From positions 9,838,001 to 9,902,000 of the forward strand of contig JAWHQI010000019.1 of the NCBI GenBank assembly GCA_033032865.1: 64,000 bases of DNA, read 5' to 3'. Below the pieces are notes generated by a model. It was not told the DNA's origin. It saw only the letters and a program-made list of their open reading frames with translations, and ran no database searches. Source of the DNA: Dactylorhiza incarnata (Eukaryota; Streptophyta; Magnoliopsida; Asparagales; Orchidaceae). Positions 54,124 to 63,950 of the stretch are shown here, piece by piece; the stretch's first letter is position 1; every line of letters begins with the position of its first letter. A program made the translations under genes and the position numbers.

Positions 54124-55199
54124 TCGGCTGACATAGTAGATGGGGAATTTCTTTCTTCCTTCCTCTGGATCAGTACTGAACTTACTGCCTCAGATCCTAC
54201 TCCCAGGTATAGGGATAGGTCTTCTCCTGGTCTCGGCCCTTGAAGTAGGGGGGTTTGAGTGAGTTGCCCTTTCAAGGCTCGAAAGGCTTCCTCACACTCC
54301 GAGGTCCATTCGAATTCCTTATTACCCCTCAGCACTTTGAAGAAGGGTGCACACTTCTCTCCCGCCTTGGAGAGGAACTTTCTATGTCCGGCCAGCTTCC
54401 CCGTGAGGCTTTGAACCTCCTTCGGGCTTCTCGGCGACCCCAACTCCATTATCTCCTTGACCTTGTCTGGATTAGGTTCCACTCCTGCCAGGGTGAGCAA
54501 GTGGCCTAGGAACTTCCCTCGGCTAGCCCCGAAGACACACTTCAAGGGGTTGAGTTTCATCTTATACCTCCGTAGGGTCCCAAATGTCTCCTCAAGGTCT
54601 CGTAGGTGAGACCCAAGGTCCCGACTCTTTACCATGAGGTCATCAACATAGACCTCCAAGTTTCTTCCCCTTTGTTCACGAAAGACCCGATCCATCATCC
54701 TTTGATAAGTGGCACCTGCATTCTTGAGCCCAAAGGGCATCATCTTATAACAGTAGCATCCGTCCCCCGTGATGAAGGAGACATCTTTGATGTCTGGGGG
54801 GTGCATGCGGATTTGATGATAACCTGAAAAAGCATCTAAGAAAGACATTACGGAGAAACCAACGGCTGAGTCAACCAGCGCGTCGATTCTAGGCAGGGGG
54901 TAATAATATTTCGGGCATGATTTATTAAGAAGTGAAAAGTCGATACACATGCGCCACTTACCTCCCCCCTTTTGTACCCTGACTACATTGGAGACCCAGC
55001 CTGGATACTGGATCTCCGACACAAAACCTACTTGTATGAGCTTTTTCACCTCCTCGCGGATCAGTCCCCGCAGCTTGTCCGCCGTGGCCCTTTTCTTTTG
55101 GCGGATGGGGCGGGTGCCGGGGTCGAGGTTGAGACGGTGGCAAGCCACATCTGCATCGATCCCGGGCATCTCCGTGGCGCTCCAAGCGAAGACATCCAC
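54117..55199 (-). pseudogene. Tat3 reverse transcriptase
   Basis: A 360-codon open frame with the full RT order: PGIDADVACHRLNLDPG, VSNVVRVQKGGGKWRMCIDF, SFLDAFSGYHQIRMHP, YCYKMMPFGLKNAGATYQRMMD, and the palm motif YVDD (54650-54639, both Asp kept), then KFLGHLLTLAGVEPNPDK and the connection LTGKLAGHRKFLSKAGEKC. It copies element RNA to DNA in the particle. It runs out of frame just at the start of RNase H (54117-54123). This is the best-preserved RT in the window. Confidence 0.92.
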
Positions 55200-55259
55200 A
55201 TTCTTCTGTACGCAGGCCAGGATCTCAACCTGCTCCTTCGAACTGAGCTCCCCGCTGAC

Positions 55260-56060
55260 TCAGACCTTCTCTACCACCCCAAGCCGAGTGGTGACCTCAA
55301 GTTCCACGACCTCATCCACGGCCTCCAGCCTGGATTGCTCTCCCCAAGCACTTTCCTTCTCTCCGCCGCAAGTGAGCGCTTGGGCTCCTTCCTCCGTCTC
55401 TTCCTCCCCTACCATCATCAACTCCTCCACTCCTTCCTGGGTACCCTCTTCTTTCTCCTCTTCTCCTCCTCTCTCCGCCCTGGGTCCTTCAACGACCCCT
55501 TGCTGGGCACAAACTTCCTCTTCCTCCATCCTCACCTCAACTCCATTCTCTCCTCCAGTTTCTATCGCCTCCTCCATCACTTTATCGAACTGCTCCGCTT
55601 CTCCCATCCAGGTTATGGTGTTGACAGCCGTCACATAACATTGTCTTGCCACTTTGGGGTCCCCCCGGACCCGGATCTGGATCCCATCCGTGCTGAACTT
55701 GAGGCACTGGTGGAAGGTGGAAGGGACGCAACGAAACGCGCTGATGAGAGGCCATCTGAAGATGGCGCTGTAGCTGCTTGGGGCATCCACTATCACGAAG
55801 CGGCAGTTTCGGGACTGCCCTCCGAGGGTCAAATGGAGCCCCACTCCACCCTCTACCTCCTTCCTTTCTCCCGAAAAGCCGAATAGGGGGCCATCTGAGG
55901 CCAACACCCTCTTGGCCTCCACCTTCATCTCATCAAATGCCTTCTTGAAGACGACGTTGACCGAGCTCCCATTATCAACTAGAATCCACGAGACGGTGAA
56001 GTTATCGATGGCGGTCTAGATGACCAACGCATCGCAGAACGGGTCTTCATAGCTTGGCAT
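55260..56060 (-). pseudogene. Tat3 protease and acidic linker
   Basis: The protease active-site triad region reads VDNGSSVNVVF near 55990 (Asn replaces the usual Ser or Gly), just after a TAG at about 56020. LFGFSGERKEVEGGVGLHLTLGG and the flap/ILG-like NCRFVIVDAPSSYSAIF follow. The C-terminal half is a Glu-rich linker to about 55260, where it stops before RT. Confidence 0.75.
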
Positions 56061-56158
56061 GTCCTTCTGGGAGAAAGTAATTCTCTCCGTCGGGGGTGGA
56101 GCAGAGGATGTTGAGGCCACGCTCCGCCGATAGATGGTATGGAGGCTAGCCTTGCGGG

Positions 56159-57370
56159 TTACCTCCATCGCCCCCCCCCCCCCCCCCCACCCACCCCCCC
56201 CCCCCCCACCCACCCACCCCCCCCCCCCCACCCCACCCCCCCCCCCACCCCATGGATCACCCCGATCCATCCTCTACTCCCCACATCCACTCTGTCTTCA
56301 CACCTTTCTTCCTCCTCCCCTCGAGGCTCGACCTCCTCAATTCTCACCTGTTGCCTCGGCGCGGGCACTTGGCCCATTTTTGTTTCCAGGAACTCTGGGT
56401 AGGTGGCCGTCGCGTGACCTTCCTCGTCGTGGAAGTCACAATACGGCAACGTCACCTCCCCTGTTTCGCCTTCCGCCATCCTATTCCTCCTCCTCCTCCT
56501 TGCTCCCGCTTCTTCTCTCGCCTCTTCTCTCCTTCCTCTTCCCCTCCTGATCGCCATGGCTTGCTGAGGTGGGGGAGGCAATTGCCTCGGACCCTGCCTC
56601 CACCCCAACTGGTGGGTTCTTCCTTGTCCTCCATGGAAATTACCCCTTCCCGGGCCGTAACCCCTTCCCTGACCCTGCATTCCTTCGGCACGCTGCCTCC
56701 ACTCCCCCTCCGGGACCCTGGGCTCTTCCCTTCTCCTTACCTCCTGCTTCCTGACCTCCGGCTCACTGAGCTTCGCTAGCCTCTTGGCGAGCTCCGGGTT
56801 GGCCTCTTCACTCTCAATCTCTTCCGCCACCCTCTCCATCAACTCCTCGTAGGAGACGGGGGCTTTTCTCTTCAAAGCCATCTTAAAGAAACTTTCCCTT
56901 AGCCCGACCGTGAAGGCGAGCTGGAGTGCAAACCCAGGCATCTCCTGAGTGAGTAGCACTTCTTCCTGGAACTGATCCGCGTAGCGAGCCAGCGACTCCT
57001 TTGGCTCTTGCTTCACTTTGAAGAGGGACTCGGCGTCCTTCTTCCTCTTCTTTGAAGTAGAGAATCGCAACAAGAAGCTCCGACGCAAATCCTCGAATGC
57101 GTAGATCGACCCTGCAGGGAGTTGGTGGAACCAGTCCCTGGCCTTTTCTTTAAGAGTGACGACGAAGAGCAGACACATAAAAGCATCTGACATCGACCTG
57201 ATGGAGACCGAGTCCTCAAAAGACTGGAGATGTTGGATAGGGTCATCCTTGCCGTTGTAGTGCACCCTATCCCACTCTCCGAATCCTGCTGGGACAGGTG
57301 CAGAAAGTACCAACTCCCAGAAGGGACTTCCCCCTTCTGCCACCCTTTCTCGCTCCACACGACCCCCCAA
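56159..57370 (-). pseudogene. Tat3 gag
   Basis: 403-codon frame: PFWELVLSAPVPAGF, YNGKDDPIQHLQSFE, TLKEKARDWFHQLPAGSI and FTVGLRESFFKMAL are Tat gag (retrotrans_gag) signatures; an Arg/Gly/Gln-rich basic part and a degenerate zinc-finger-like YCDFHDEEGHATATYPE follow. The last 80 bp on the plus strand are almost pure C (56170-56254), giving a poly-Gly tail that is probably a frameshift product. The start codon is uncertain; the frame is open upstream towards the copia G insertion. Confidence 0.85.
56170..56254. repeat. C/G homopolymer-rich tract in Tat3 gag
   Basis: Almost continuous C on the plus strand with isolated A and CA. The minus strand G-runs could form G-quadruplexes; expansion or sequencing error is possible. 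A G-run in Tat2 integrase (41823-41850) is similar. Confidence 0.85.
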
Positions 57371-57477
57371 GCTCTCTCGCCAGAGTCGGGCTCGCGGGGA
57401 CAGCGCTCGCGAGAGCGGTATTTGCCTAGGCCACTCCCACAGTCGCTATAACCTGCGGGCATGCGCTCGCCTGCGCC
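57371..57477 (-). other. Tat3 sequence upstream of gag
   Basis: GC-rich sequence with CGCGAGCG phrases; ends at the copia G LTR and continues at 63951. Confidence 0.5.
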
Positions 57478-57510
57478 TGTTGAAATTTTGAAGTGAAGTG
57501 GAGGAGACTG

Positions 57511-57535
57511 GGCGGTCTATTTTTGGGAGACCGCC
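57511..57535 (+). repeat. GGCGGTCT hairpin in LTR G (also at 62800-62824)
   Basis: 8-bp arms GGCGGTCT and AGACCGCC around nine bases. About ten further GCGGTCT/GCGATCT motifs are scattered over U3. Confidence 0.8.
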
Positions 57536-57995
57536 GAGACCGCGCGGCTTGTGTATGTTTCTGCCGGTCTGGCTCTGCCGGTTTGTTCTGGCGGTCTGCT
57601 GGTTATTCCGGTTTGTTTTTTGTAGCTGCGGTCTGTTCCCAAGCTGGTGTGTTGGTTGGCTTGTCTTCCTTGTTGGAAGATCGGGCGGTCTGTTCCTATG
57701 TGTGACCGCCTGTCCGGGCGGTTTGTGCTTGGCGATCTGGCGACTTGTCTGAAGTCGGCCAGATGGTTCCTGGTTTGCTCCTGGTAGTCTAAGGAAGGAG
57801 TACTTTTGTGACCGCGCGGCTTGTGCGCGGTCTCGTGTTCGTGCGACCTGTGCGCGATCTTGTCTGCTGATCTGCATCTTGGTCGGATGATCGTCCAATA
57901 GGTCTGATCGCGCGGTCTGCCTTATTTGATCGCTGGCGATCTGACGGGTGGTGATTGTATCTCTCCTGTGCGGTGACGACATCCGTCTACCCGCC

Positions 57996-58003
57996 TATAA
58001 ATA
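57996..58003 (+). promoter_or_regulatory. TATA box of LTR G
   Basis: CCTATAAATAGGGG, a textbook plant TATA box; its copy in the 3' LTR is at 63284-63291. Confidence 0.8.
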
Positions 58004-58557
58004 GGGGTGCATGACCCGTCATTCATAACGAGAACTGTAAGAACTGAGCCTGGGTTAATTCGTGCGGTCTCACTTTGAGGTCGGGCGGTCTCGGAAGCGA
58101 GATGACTGTTTGTTGTGTTCGCAGGTTTGCGATCAGCAGGTTGCAGTCTTCTTCCTTGGTGATTCCCAGCGGCTTGAATAAATAGTTCGGCAGCGGTCTG
58201 TCTGCGAACTGGTTTATGTTCGTTCTTGTGCTGTTCACGGCGAGCTCAGCGATCAGGCGACCTTCAGCGGTTAGGCGATCTGAGTTGCGGTCTGGCGACA
58301 GCTTCAGTTCTTCATTCCAATAAGCTCCAATTCGTGCGGTCTAAGGTGCGGTCTTGCAGTGCTGGAAATCTGTTCGGTTTCTGTTCGTGCGATCTCAGGG
58401 CAAGCCGGGCGACTTCTGGAGTCGAGCAGTCTGTGCGGTCTCAGCTTGTCTAGCCGCCAGATTTGTTTTGGTGTGTTTTTGTTCTTCTCATCTCCGTGAT
58501 TCTGATGAATCATGTCTCGCCATGTATGCCTCGCAATGTAAATGAAGATTGTGTTTC

Positions 58558-58563
58558 AATAAA
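58558..58563 (+). terminator. Poly(A) signal of copia element G
   Basis: AATAAA in TTTCAATAAAGTTTC about 100 bp before the LTR end; the same is seen in the 3' LTR near 63845. Confidence 0.6.
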
Positions 58564-58662
58564 GTTTCTTGTGTTGCTGTGTGGCATTGTGGTTGTTTGG
58601 CTTTAACTCAGTTGATGCAACTCCTGCTTACTCCTAAACGATTCAAATAAAAAAATTTAACA

Positions 58663-58674
58663 TGGTATCAAAGC
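58663..58674 (+). other. Primer binding site of copia element G
   Basis: TGGTATCAAAGC directly after the LTR; complementary to initiator tRNA-Met (TGGTATCAGAGC) with one mismatch. Confidence 0.9.
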
Positions 58675-58751
58675 GAGGTTGTTGGAGTGGATAAGCAGTG
58701 ATCAACTTGAGTTGCCATCGTATTTGTGAAGAAGAGACCACATAAATTGCC

Positions 58752-59621
58752 ATGGAAGACGGATTCGCAAGAGGGCTTGGTATTGAACTCCTAACATCGA
58801 CAAACTATAAGAAATGGAGGTCATGTATGGAGAGCTATTTACTTGGCGAGGATCTATGGGAGATAGTTGGAGGAGAAGACATACAAGAGGTGTTTCTAGC
58901 AGGAGATAATATGGCAGAGGTGAGACTTTGGAGGAGGACGAATGCTAAGGCAGAGTTCACTCTCAAGAGGGCTATCTCACCGGAGCTGTTTGATCACATC
59001 ATCGAATGTAAATCTACTGCTGAAATTTGGACGTCTTTGGACGGGTTGTTTAATAAGAAGAATGTAGCTCGGCTACAGTTTCTTGAAAATGAGTTGGCGA
59101 AGGCCTCTCAAGGCGATCTTTCTATTTCTACCTTCTTTCTCAAGATGAAGAACCTCACAGCAGAGATTTCTGCATTGGATCCTGATGAGACCGTCTCAGA
59201 GGCAAAGCTGAAGAGGCATATCATCCGCGGGTTGCGGAAGGAGTATCTTGCCTTTGTGACTTCAGTTCAAGGTTGGGCAAATCAACCATCTCTGTTGGAG
59301 CTGGAGAACTTACTTGCTTCGCAAGAAAGTTTGGCAAGACAGATGGCAGGGACTTCTATCTCTGGGGGAGATAGTGATGTGTTGTTCTCTGGAAAGAAGA
59401 AGAAGAAGTGGGAGAAGAAGAAGCCGGGTTATGATGGACCCTCTACTTCAGGTCAGCAGGATAGGGGTTATGCTCTTAAGTCTGATGGGAAGAAGAAGGG
59501 AGAGGGACCAAGGTGCTTTAGGTGCAATAAGACCAGCCACTTCAAGAAAGATTGCCGGGTTAATCTTCAGTCGGGACATGTAGCAGAGAAGGAGAAGCCA
59601 AAGTCTGATGAAGCTGGATAG
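58752..59621 (+). CDS. gag of copia element G
   Basis: 289 codons starting at ATG 58752, 89 nt after the LTR. The gag (UBN2-like) region has LTSTNYKKWRSCMESYL, LWEIVGGED, EIWTSLDGLF and HIIRGLRKEYLAFV. A CX2CX4HX4C knuckle (CFRCNKTSHFKKDC) near the C-terminus binds RNA. TAG at 59619-59621 ends it, and the frame beyond remains open for a short way, so the stop may be a mutation or a gag/pol control site; most copia elements have gag and pol in one frame. Confidence 0.92.
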   Translation: MEDGFARGLGIELLTSTNYKKWRSCMESYLLGEDLWEIVGGEDIQEVFLAGDNMAEVRLWRRTNAKAEFTLKRAISPELFDHIIECKSTAEIWTSLDGLFNKKNVARLQFLENELAKASQGDLSISTFFLKMKNLTAEISALDPDETVSEAKLKRHIIRGLRKEYLAFVTSVQGWANQPSLLELENLLASQESLARQMAGTSISGGDSDVLFSGKKKKKWEKKKPGYDGPSTSGQQDRGYALKSDGKKKGEGPRCFRCNKTSHFKKDCRVNLQSGHVAEKEKPKSDEAG

Positions 59622-60161
59622 GGAGGAGCCTTTGCGGCTAATATGACGGCGATGCCCGTTAAGGACTTGGCTGCCATCAACTTCGAAGATTCTTTGGCGC
59701 CTTACTCAGGTAACGATGCTATCATTACAGCTGATAATTCTGTTCATGCTGTCGAACAAGAAGGTGTTGTCTCCCTGAGCAGTGATAAGGGTCCACTCAC
59801 CTTGAGGAGTGTTTATCACGTGCCTGGTATGAAGAAGAATCTATTCTCTGTGACCAATGCGGTCGATGCCGGTTATCACGTTCTGTTTGGCCCAACAGAA
59901 GTGAAGTTTCCTAAAACTCAACCGGAGATAAAGGGAGATGTTATCCATGTTGGAAAGCGGGTGAAGGACTTGTTCGTGTTATCGACAAGTACCTATGTTG
60001 ATAAGATGAAGACCAATGATAGCGCGGTTATCTGGCATGAAAGGTTAGGGCATGTTGACATGGACAAATTGAAGGCTATGGCGGTAAGGGGCCTTGTCAA
60101 GGGCTTGCCTAGCTTGTCTCTTTTGGAGACGGTATGTTTGTGCTGGATGTCAGTTTGGTAA
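59622..60161 (+). pseudogene. Protease and pre-integrase region of copia element G
   Basis: The frame contains LAPYSGNDAIITADNS, LTLRSVYHVPGMKKNLFSVT and HERLGHVDMDKLKAM (pre-integrase His-His). The usual D-S-G protease triad is not in this frame; a remnant may exist in another frame near 59665-59685, which implies a small indel. A second shift at 60094-60161 moves the coding frame. Confidence 0.8.
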
Positions 60162-61413
60162 GTCTCATCGACTTCCATTTGATAAATCACAAACAAGATG
60201 CAAAGCACCGTTGGAGTGCATTCACGGTGATTTGATGGGACTGACTGCCACCCCAAGCCTTGGAGGCAATAAATATATGTTGGTGTTGATTGACGATTAC
60301 ACCAGATATGTCTGGGTGTATTTTTTGAAAGAGAAGTCAGAAGCCTTTGCAAAGTTTGTGGAGTTCAAGGAGCTGGTGGAAGGTCGGTTAGGCCTGCGGG
60401 TGAAGAAATTGAGAACTGATAATGGTGGGGAGTTCACCTCTGGTGAGTTCTCAAGTTTTTGCGGGAAACACAGCGTTCGGAGAGAGCTCACTTGTGCCCA
60501 TACTCCACAGCAGAATGGCGTTGCGGAGAGGAAGATCCGTCATCTGACGGAAACCTGCAAATGCTGGCTTCATGCCAAGAGTATCCCAAAGTCTATTTGG
60601 GCGAAGGGAATGTCTTGTGCGGCTTACGTCATCAACAGAATGCCTCTAAGTCCTATCAACATGAAGACCCCTCGCGAACTAATGTTCAAGGAGAAACCGA
60701 GTGTTGCACACCTTCGGGTGTTCGGGTCAACCTGCTATGTGCATATTCCTGATGCTCTTCGGACAAAGCTAGATGTGAAAGCAAGGAAGCTTGTCTTTGT
60801 TGGGTATGATGAGCGGAAGAAAGTATGGAGGTGCATGGATCCTGAGACACGGAGATCAGTGGTATCTCGGGATGTGGTGTTCGATGAAGTGACTTCCTAC
60901 AAGGGGAGTTCAGGAGTTGAACTACCGGAGAGCAGGGTTGATGAAGCAGGGAAAGCTGCAGGAAGTCTTCAAGTGGAGTTGCCTGTTTCACCAGGAGCTC
61001 CAGCTGTGTCAAGCTCTGAGATGGAGGCTTCAGGTTCTGGAAGCAGGGGGAGATATGCTCCAAGTTCGTCTGGAAGAGGAGCTTGCACAGAAGAAGCAGC
61101 TGAGGAGGTGGTTAGTCAAGTGCAACCTCTTAGGAGGTCGAAGAGGACTATCAAGCCACCAGATCGATACACAGGAGGAAACATGGTGAGCTTCGTCTCA
61201 TGTTTCTCCGCTGGTCCCTTGGATGAGAGGGAGCCGTCGAGCTTTAAGAAAGCCAAAGTTGTGAAGCAGTGGGATATTGCTATGCAAGAGGAGATGGATG
61301 CTCTCAAGAAGAATGAGACTTGGTCTCTAGTGCCCAGGCCTAAGGGCATTACCACTGTGACATGCAAATGGGTTTATAAACTCAAGAAGAAAGCTGACGG
61401 TATGATCGAGTGA
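60094..61413 (+). pseudogene. Integrase and start of RT of copia element G
   Basis: CAGCQFGKSHRLPF completes the zinc finger; the DDE core is complete: HGDLMG (Asp), RTDNGGEF (Asp), TPQQNGVAERK (Glu). VFGSTCYVHIP and VFVGYDERKKVWR are normal copia integrase C-terminal phrases, then a Ser/Gly-rich linker and RRSKRTIKPPDRY. The RT starts with WDIAMQEEMDALKKNETWSL and ends at TGA 61411-61413, where Trp is expected; a G-to-A change would explain it. Confidence 0.92.
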
Positions 61414-62508
61414 TACAAGGCTCGCCTTGTAGCTCACGGGTTCTCACAGCAGTATGGTGAAGATTATGATGAAACGTTTAGTCCAGTGGCAAAGATGACT
61501 TCGGTCCGATTTGTTATTGCCTTGGCGGCATCTTGTGGATGGGAGATTTGGCAGCTTGATGTTAAGAATGCCTTCTTATACGGAGAGATTGACAAGGATA
61601 TCTTCATGATCCAGCCGCCGGGTTTCATTTCAGAGGATCGTCTGGACTACGTCTGCAAACTGAAGAAGGCCATATATGGGTTGAAGCAAGCGCCTCGGGC
61701 GTGGTATGGGAAGATCGTGGAATATCTCTTATTCTGCGGGTTCTTTGCTTCAGACTCTGATTCTAGCTTGTACGTCAAGAAGGAGGGGGCGCTTCGAGTT
61801 ATTGTGCTGCTGTATGTGGATAACATGATTGTCACCGGGAACTCGAAGGAGGCGGTAGCAAGGCTGAGAGCTGAGCTTGCTATCAGGTTCGAGATGAAGG
61901 ATCTGGGGGAGCTTCACCATTTCCTTGGACTCGAGGTCCAGAGGCGGGAGAGCGGAGTGCTCATTTCTCAGGAAGGATATGCGGAGCGAATCGTGAAACG
62001 ATTTGGCATGGAAGAAGGTAGTTCTATACCTCTAGAACAACATCATAAACTTCGGAAGGATGAGGGAAGAGTTCTATCTGATCCGTTGATGTTCCGAGCT
62101 CTGGTTGGAAGCTTGATTTACTTGACCATCACGAGGCCTGATATTGCTTGTGCAGTTGGCAAAGTGAGTCGTTACATGGCGGAGCCACGGAAGCCTCATC
62201 TTCTGGCGGCGAAAGGGATTTTGAAATATGTGAAGTCGACCTCTGATTTGGGTCTCCTATTTAGGAGAGGGTCAAGCTTGGAGTTGCATGGATACATGGA
62301 TGCTGACTACGGGGGAGACGTGGATGATCGGAGATCAACATATGGTTATGTCTTTATGATGTGCCCCACATCTATCTCTTGGTGCAGCAAAAAGCAGGAC
62401 TCGGTGTCCGTATCTACCACAGAAGCGGAATACAAGGCTTCTGCCTTGACAGCTCAGGAAGCCGTTTGGCTCAGGAGGTTGGTGGAAGACGTTCATGAGG
62501 AGGTTTGA
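61414..62508 (+). pseudogene. Reverse transcriptase and RNase H of copia element G
   Basis: RT: ARLVAHGFSQQYGEDYDETF, QLDVKNAFLYGEID, AIYGLKQAPRAWYGKI, MKDLGELHHFLGLEV. The palm motif is YVDN (AAC at 61822-61824), not YVDD, so one of the two metal-binding Asp is lost. RNase H: MDADYGGD and VSTTEAEYKA. TGA at 62506-62508 cuts it. Confidence 0.93.
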
Positions 62509-62772
62509 GGTCCCACTATGCTACGCGGGGACAATGAGAGTGCTCTCAAGCTGGTTAATAATCCAGTTTGTCACGCGAGGACCAAGCATATTGAGATTGA
62601 GCACCATTTCATTCGTGAAAAGGTGTTGGGAGGATCTCTTATGGTCGAGCATGTTCGGAGTGCGGACAATGTCGCAGACATCTTCACAAAGCCGCTGGCG
62701 AAGGGACCGTTTACACGGTTGCGGAGTTTACTCGGGCTAGTCTCCACTTCCCACTTCAAGGGGGAGTGTTGA
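62509..62772 (+). pseudogene. RNase H tail of copia element G
   Basis: After the TGA the frame continues with RGDNESALKLV (last RNase H Asp), ARTKHIEIEHHFIRE and ADIFTKPL, the usual copia pol C-terminus, and runs a few bases into the LTR before its stop. Confidence 0.88.
62754..62766 (+). other. Polypurine tract of copia element G
   Basis: CTTCAAGGGGGAG next to the TGTTGAAA LTR start. Confidence 0.9.
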
Positions 62773-63950
62773 AATTTTGAAGTGAAGTGGAGGAGACTGG
62801 GCGGTCTATTTTTGGGAGACCGCCGAGACCGCACGACTTGTGTATATTTCTACCGATCTGGCTCTGCCGGTTTGTTCTGGCGGTCTGCTGGTTGTTCCGG
62901 TTTGTTCTTTGTAGCTGCGGTCTTTTCCCGAGCTGGTGTGCTGGTTGGCTTTTCTTCCTTGTTGGAAGACCGGGCGGTCTGTTCCTATGTGTGACCGCCT
63001 GTCCGGGCGGTTTGTGCTTGGCGATCTGGCGACTTGTCTGAAGTCGGCCAGATGGTTCCTGGTTTGCTCCTGGTAGTCTAAGGAAGGAGTACTTTTGTGA
63101 CCACGCGGCTTGGAGCGGTCTCGTGTTCGCGCGACCTGTGCGCGATCTTGTCTGCTGATCTGCATCTTGGTCGGATGATCATCCAAGAGGTCTGATCGCG
63201 CGGTCTGCCTTATGTGACCGCTGGCGATCTGACGGGTGGTGATTGTATCTCTCCTGTGCGGTGACGACATCCGTCTACCCGCCTATAAATAGGGGTGCAT
63301 GGCCCGTCATTCATAACGAGAACTGTAAGAACTGAGCCAGGGTTAATTCGTGCGGTCTCACTTTGAGGTCGGGCGGTCTCGGAAGCGAGCTGACTGTTTG
63401 TTGTATTCGCAGGTTTGCGATCAGCAGGTTGTGGTCTTCTTCCTTGGTGATTTCCAGTGGCTTGAATAAACAGTTCGGCAGTGGTCTGTCTGCGAACTGG
63501 TTTATGTTCGTTCTTGTGCTGTTCGCGGCGAGCTCAGCAATCAGGCGACCTTCAGCGGTTAGGCGATCTGAGTTGCGGTCTGGCGACAACTTCAGTTCTT
63601 CGTTCCAATAAGCTCCAGTTCGTGCGGTCTGAGGCGCAGTCTTGCAGTGCTGGAAATCTGTCCGGTTTCTGTTCGTGCGATCTCAGGGCAAGCCGGGCGA
63701 CTTCTGGAGTCGAGCGGTCTGTGCGGTCTCAGCTTGTCTAGCCGCCAGATTTGTTTTGGTGTGTTTTTGTTCTTCTCATCTCCGTGATTCTGATGAATCA
63801 TGTCTCGCCATGTATGCCTCGCAATGTAAATGAAGATTGTGTTTCAATAAAGTTTCTTGTGTTGCTGTGTGGCATTGTGGTTGTTTGGCTTTAACTCAGT
63901 TGATGCAACTCCTGCTTACTCTTAAACGATTCAAATCAAAAAATTTAACA
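62767..63950 (+). repeat. 3' LTR of copia element G
   Basis: Nearly the same as 57478-58662, with TATA 63284-63291 and AATAAA near 63845. Ends TTTAACA at 63950. Confidence 0.95.

Larger units (their letters stand above)
52821..57477 (-). mobile_element. Tat3, gag to integrase of a Tat-lineage gypsy element
   Basis: Minus-strand order gag, protease, RT, RNase H, second RNase H, integrase is that of the Tat lineage. It stops in the integrase core at 52821, fused to copia element I. Its 5' side is interrupted by copia G and resumes at 63951. Frames are broken in several places but well preserved compared with element C. Confidence 0.85.
57478..58662 (+). repeat. 5' LTR of copia element G
   Basis: TGTTGAAATT...AATTTAACA ends. 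Very rich in GCGGTCT, AGACCGC and GCGATCT, with a hairpin GGCGGTCT/AGACCGCC at 57511-57535. TATA box 57996-58003 and AATAAA at 58558-58563 define U3, R and U5. Confidence 0.95.
57478..63950 (+). mobile_element. Copia element G, complete structure, nested in Tat3
   Basis: 6.5 kb with LTRs 57478-58662 and 62767-63950, initiator tRNA-Met primer site, gag, PR-IN-RT-RH order and PPT. Flanks GCGCC and ACGCC form a 5-bp target duplication with one change. The LTRs differ by a few dozen scattered changes by eye, so the insertion is fairly recent. Pol carries two stops and two frameshifts, plus a stop at the gag-pol border. The lineage within Ty1/copia is not assigned. Confidence 0.93.

Noticed and set aside
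54949..55886. Plus-strand ORFs of 229 and 304 codons
   Set aside because: They are opposite the Tat3 RT/protease frame, which has clear motifs; composition is a Ser/Leu/Pro shadow.
56134..56550. Pro-rich plus-strand ORFs over the C tract
   Set aside because: Low-complexity shadow of Tat3 gag; poly-Pro comes from the C run.
40808..57477. Tat2 and Tat3 as two halves of one element separated by an inversion
   Set aside because: Both contain the same integrase core piece (about 40925-41020 and 52821-52950) with many differences, so they are separate copies.
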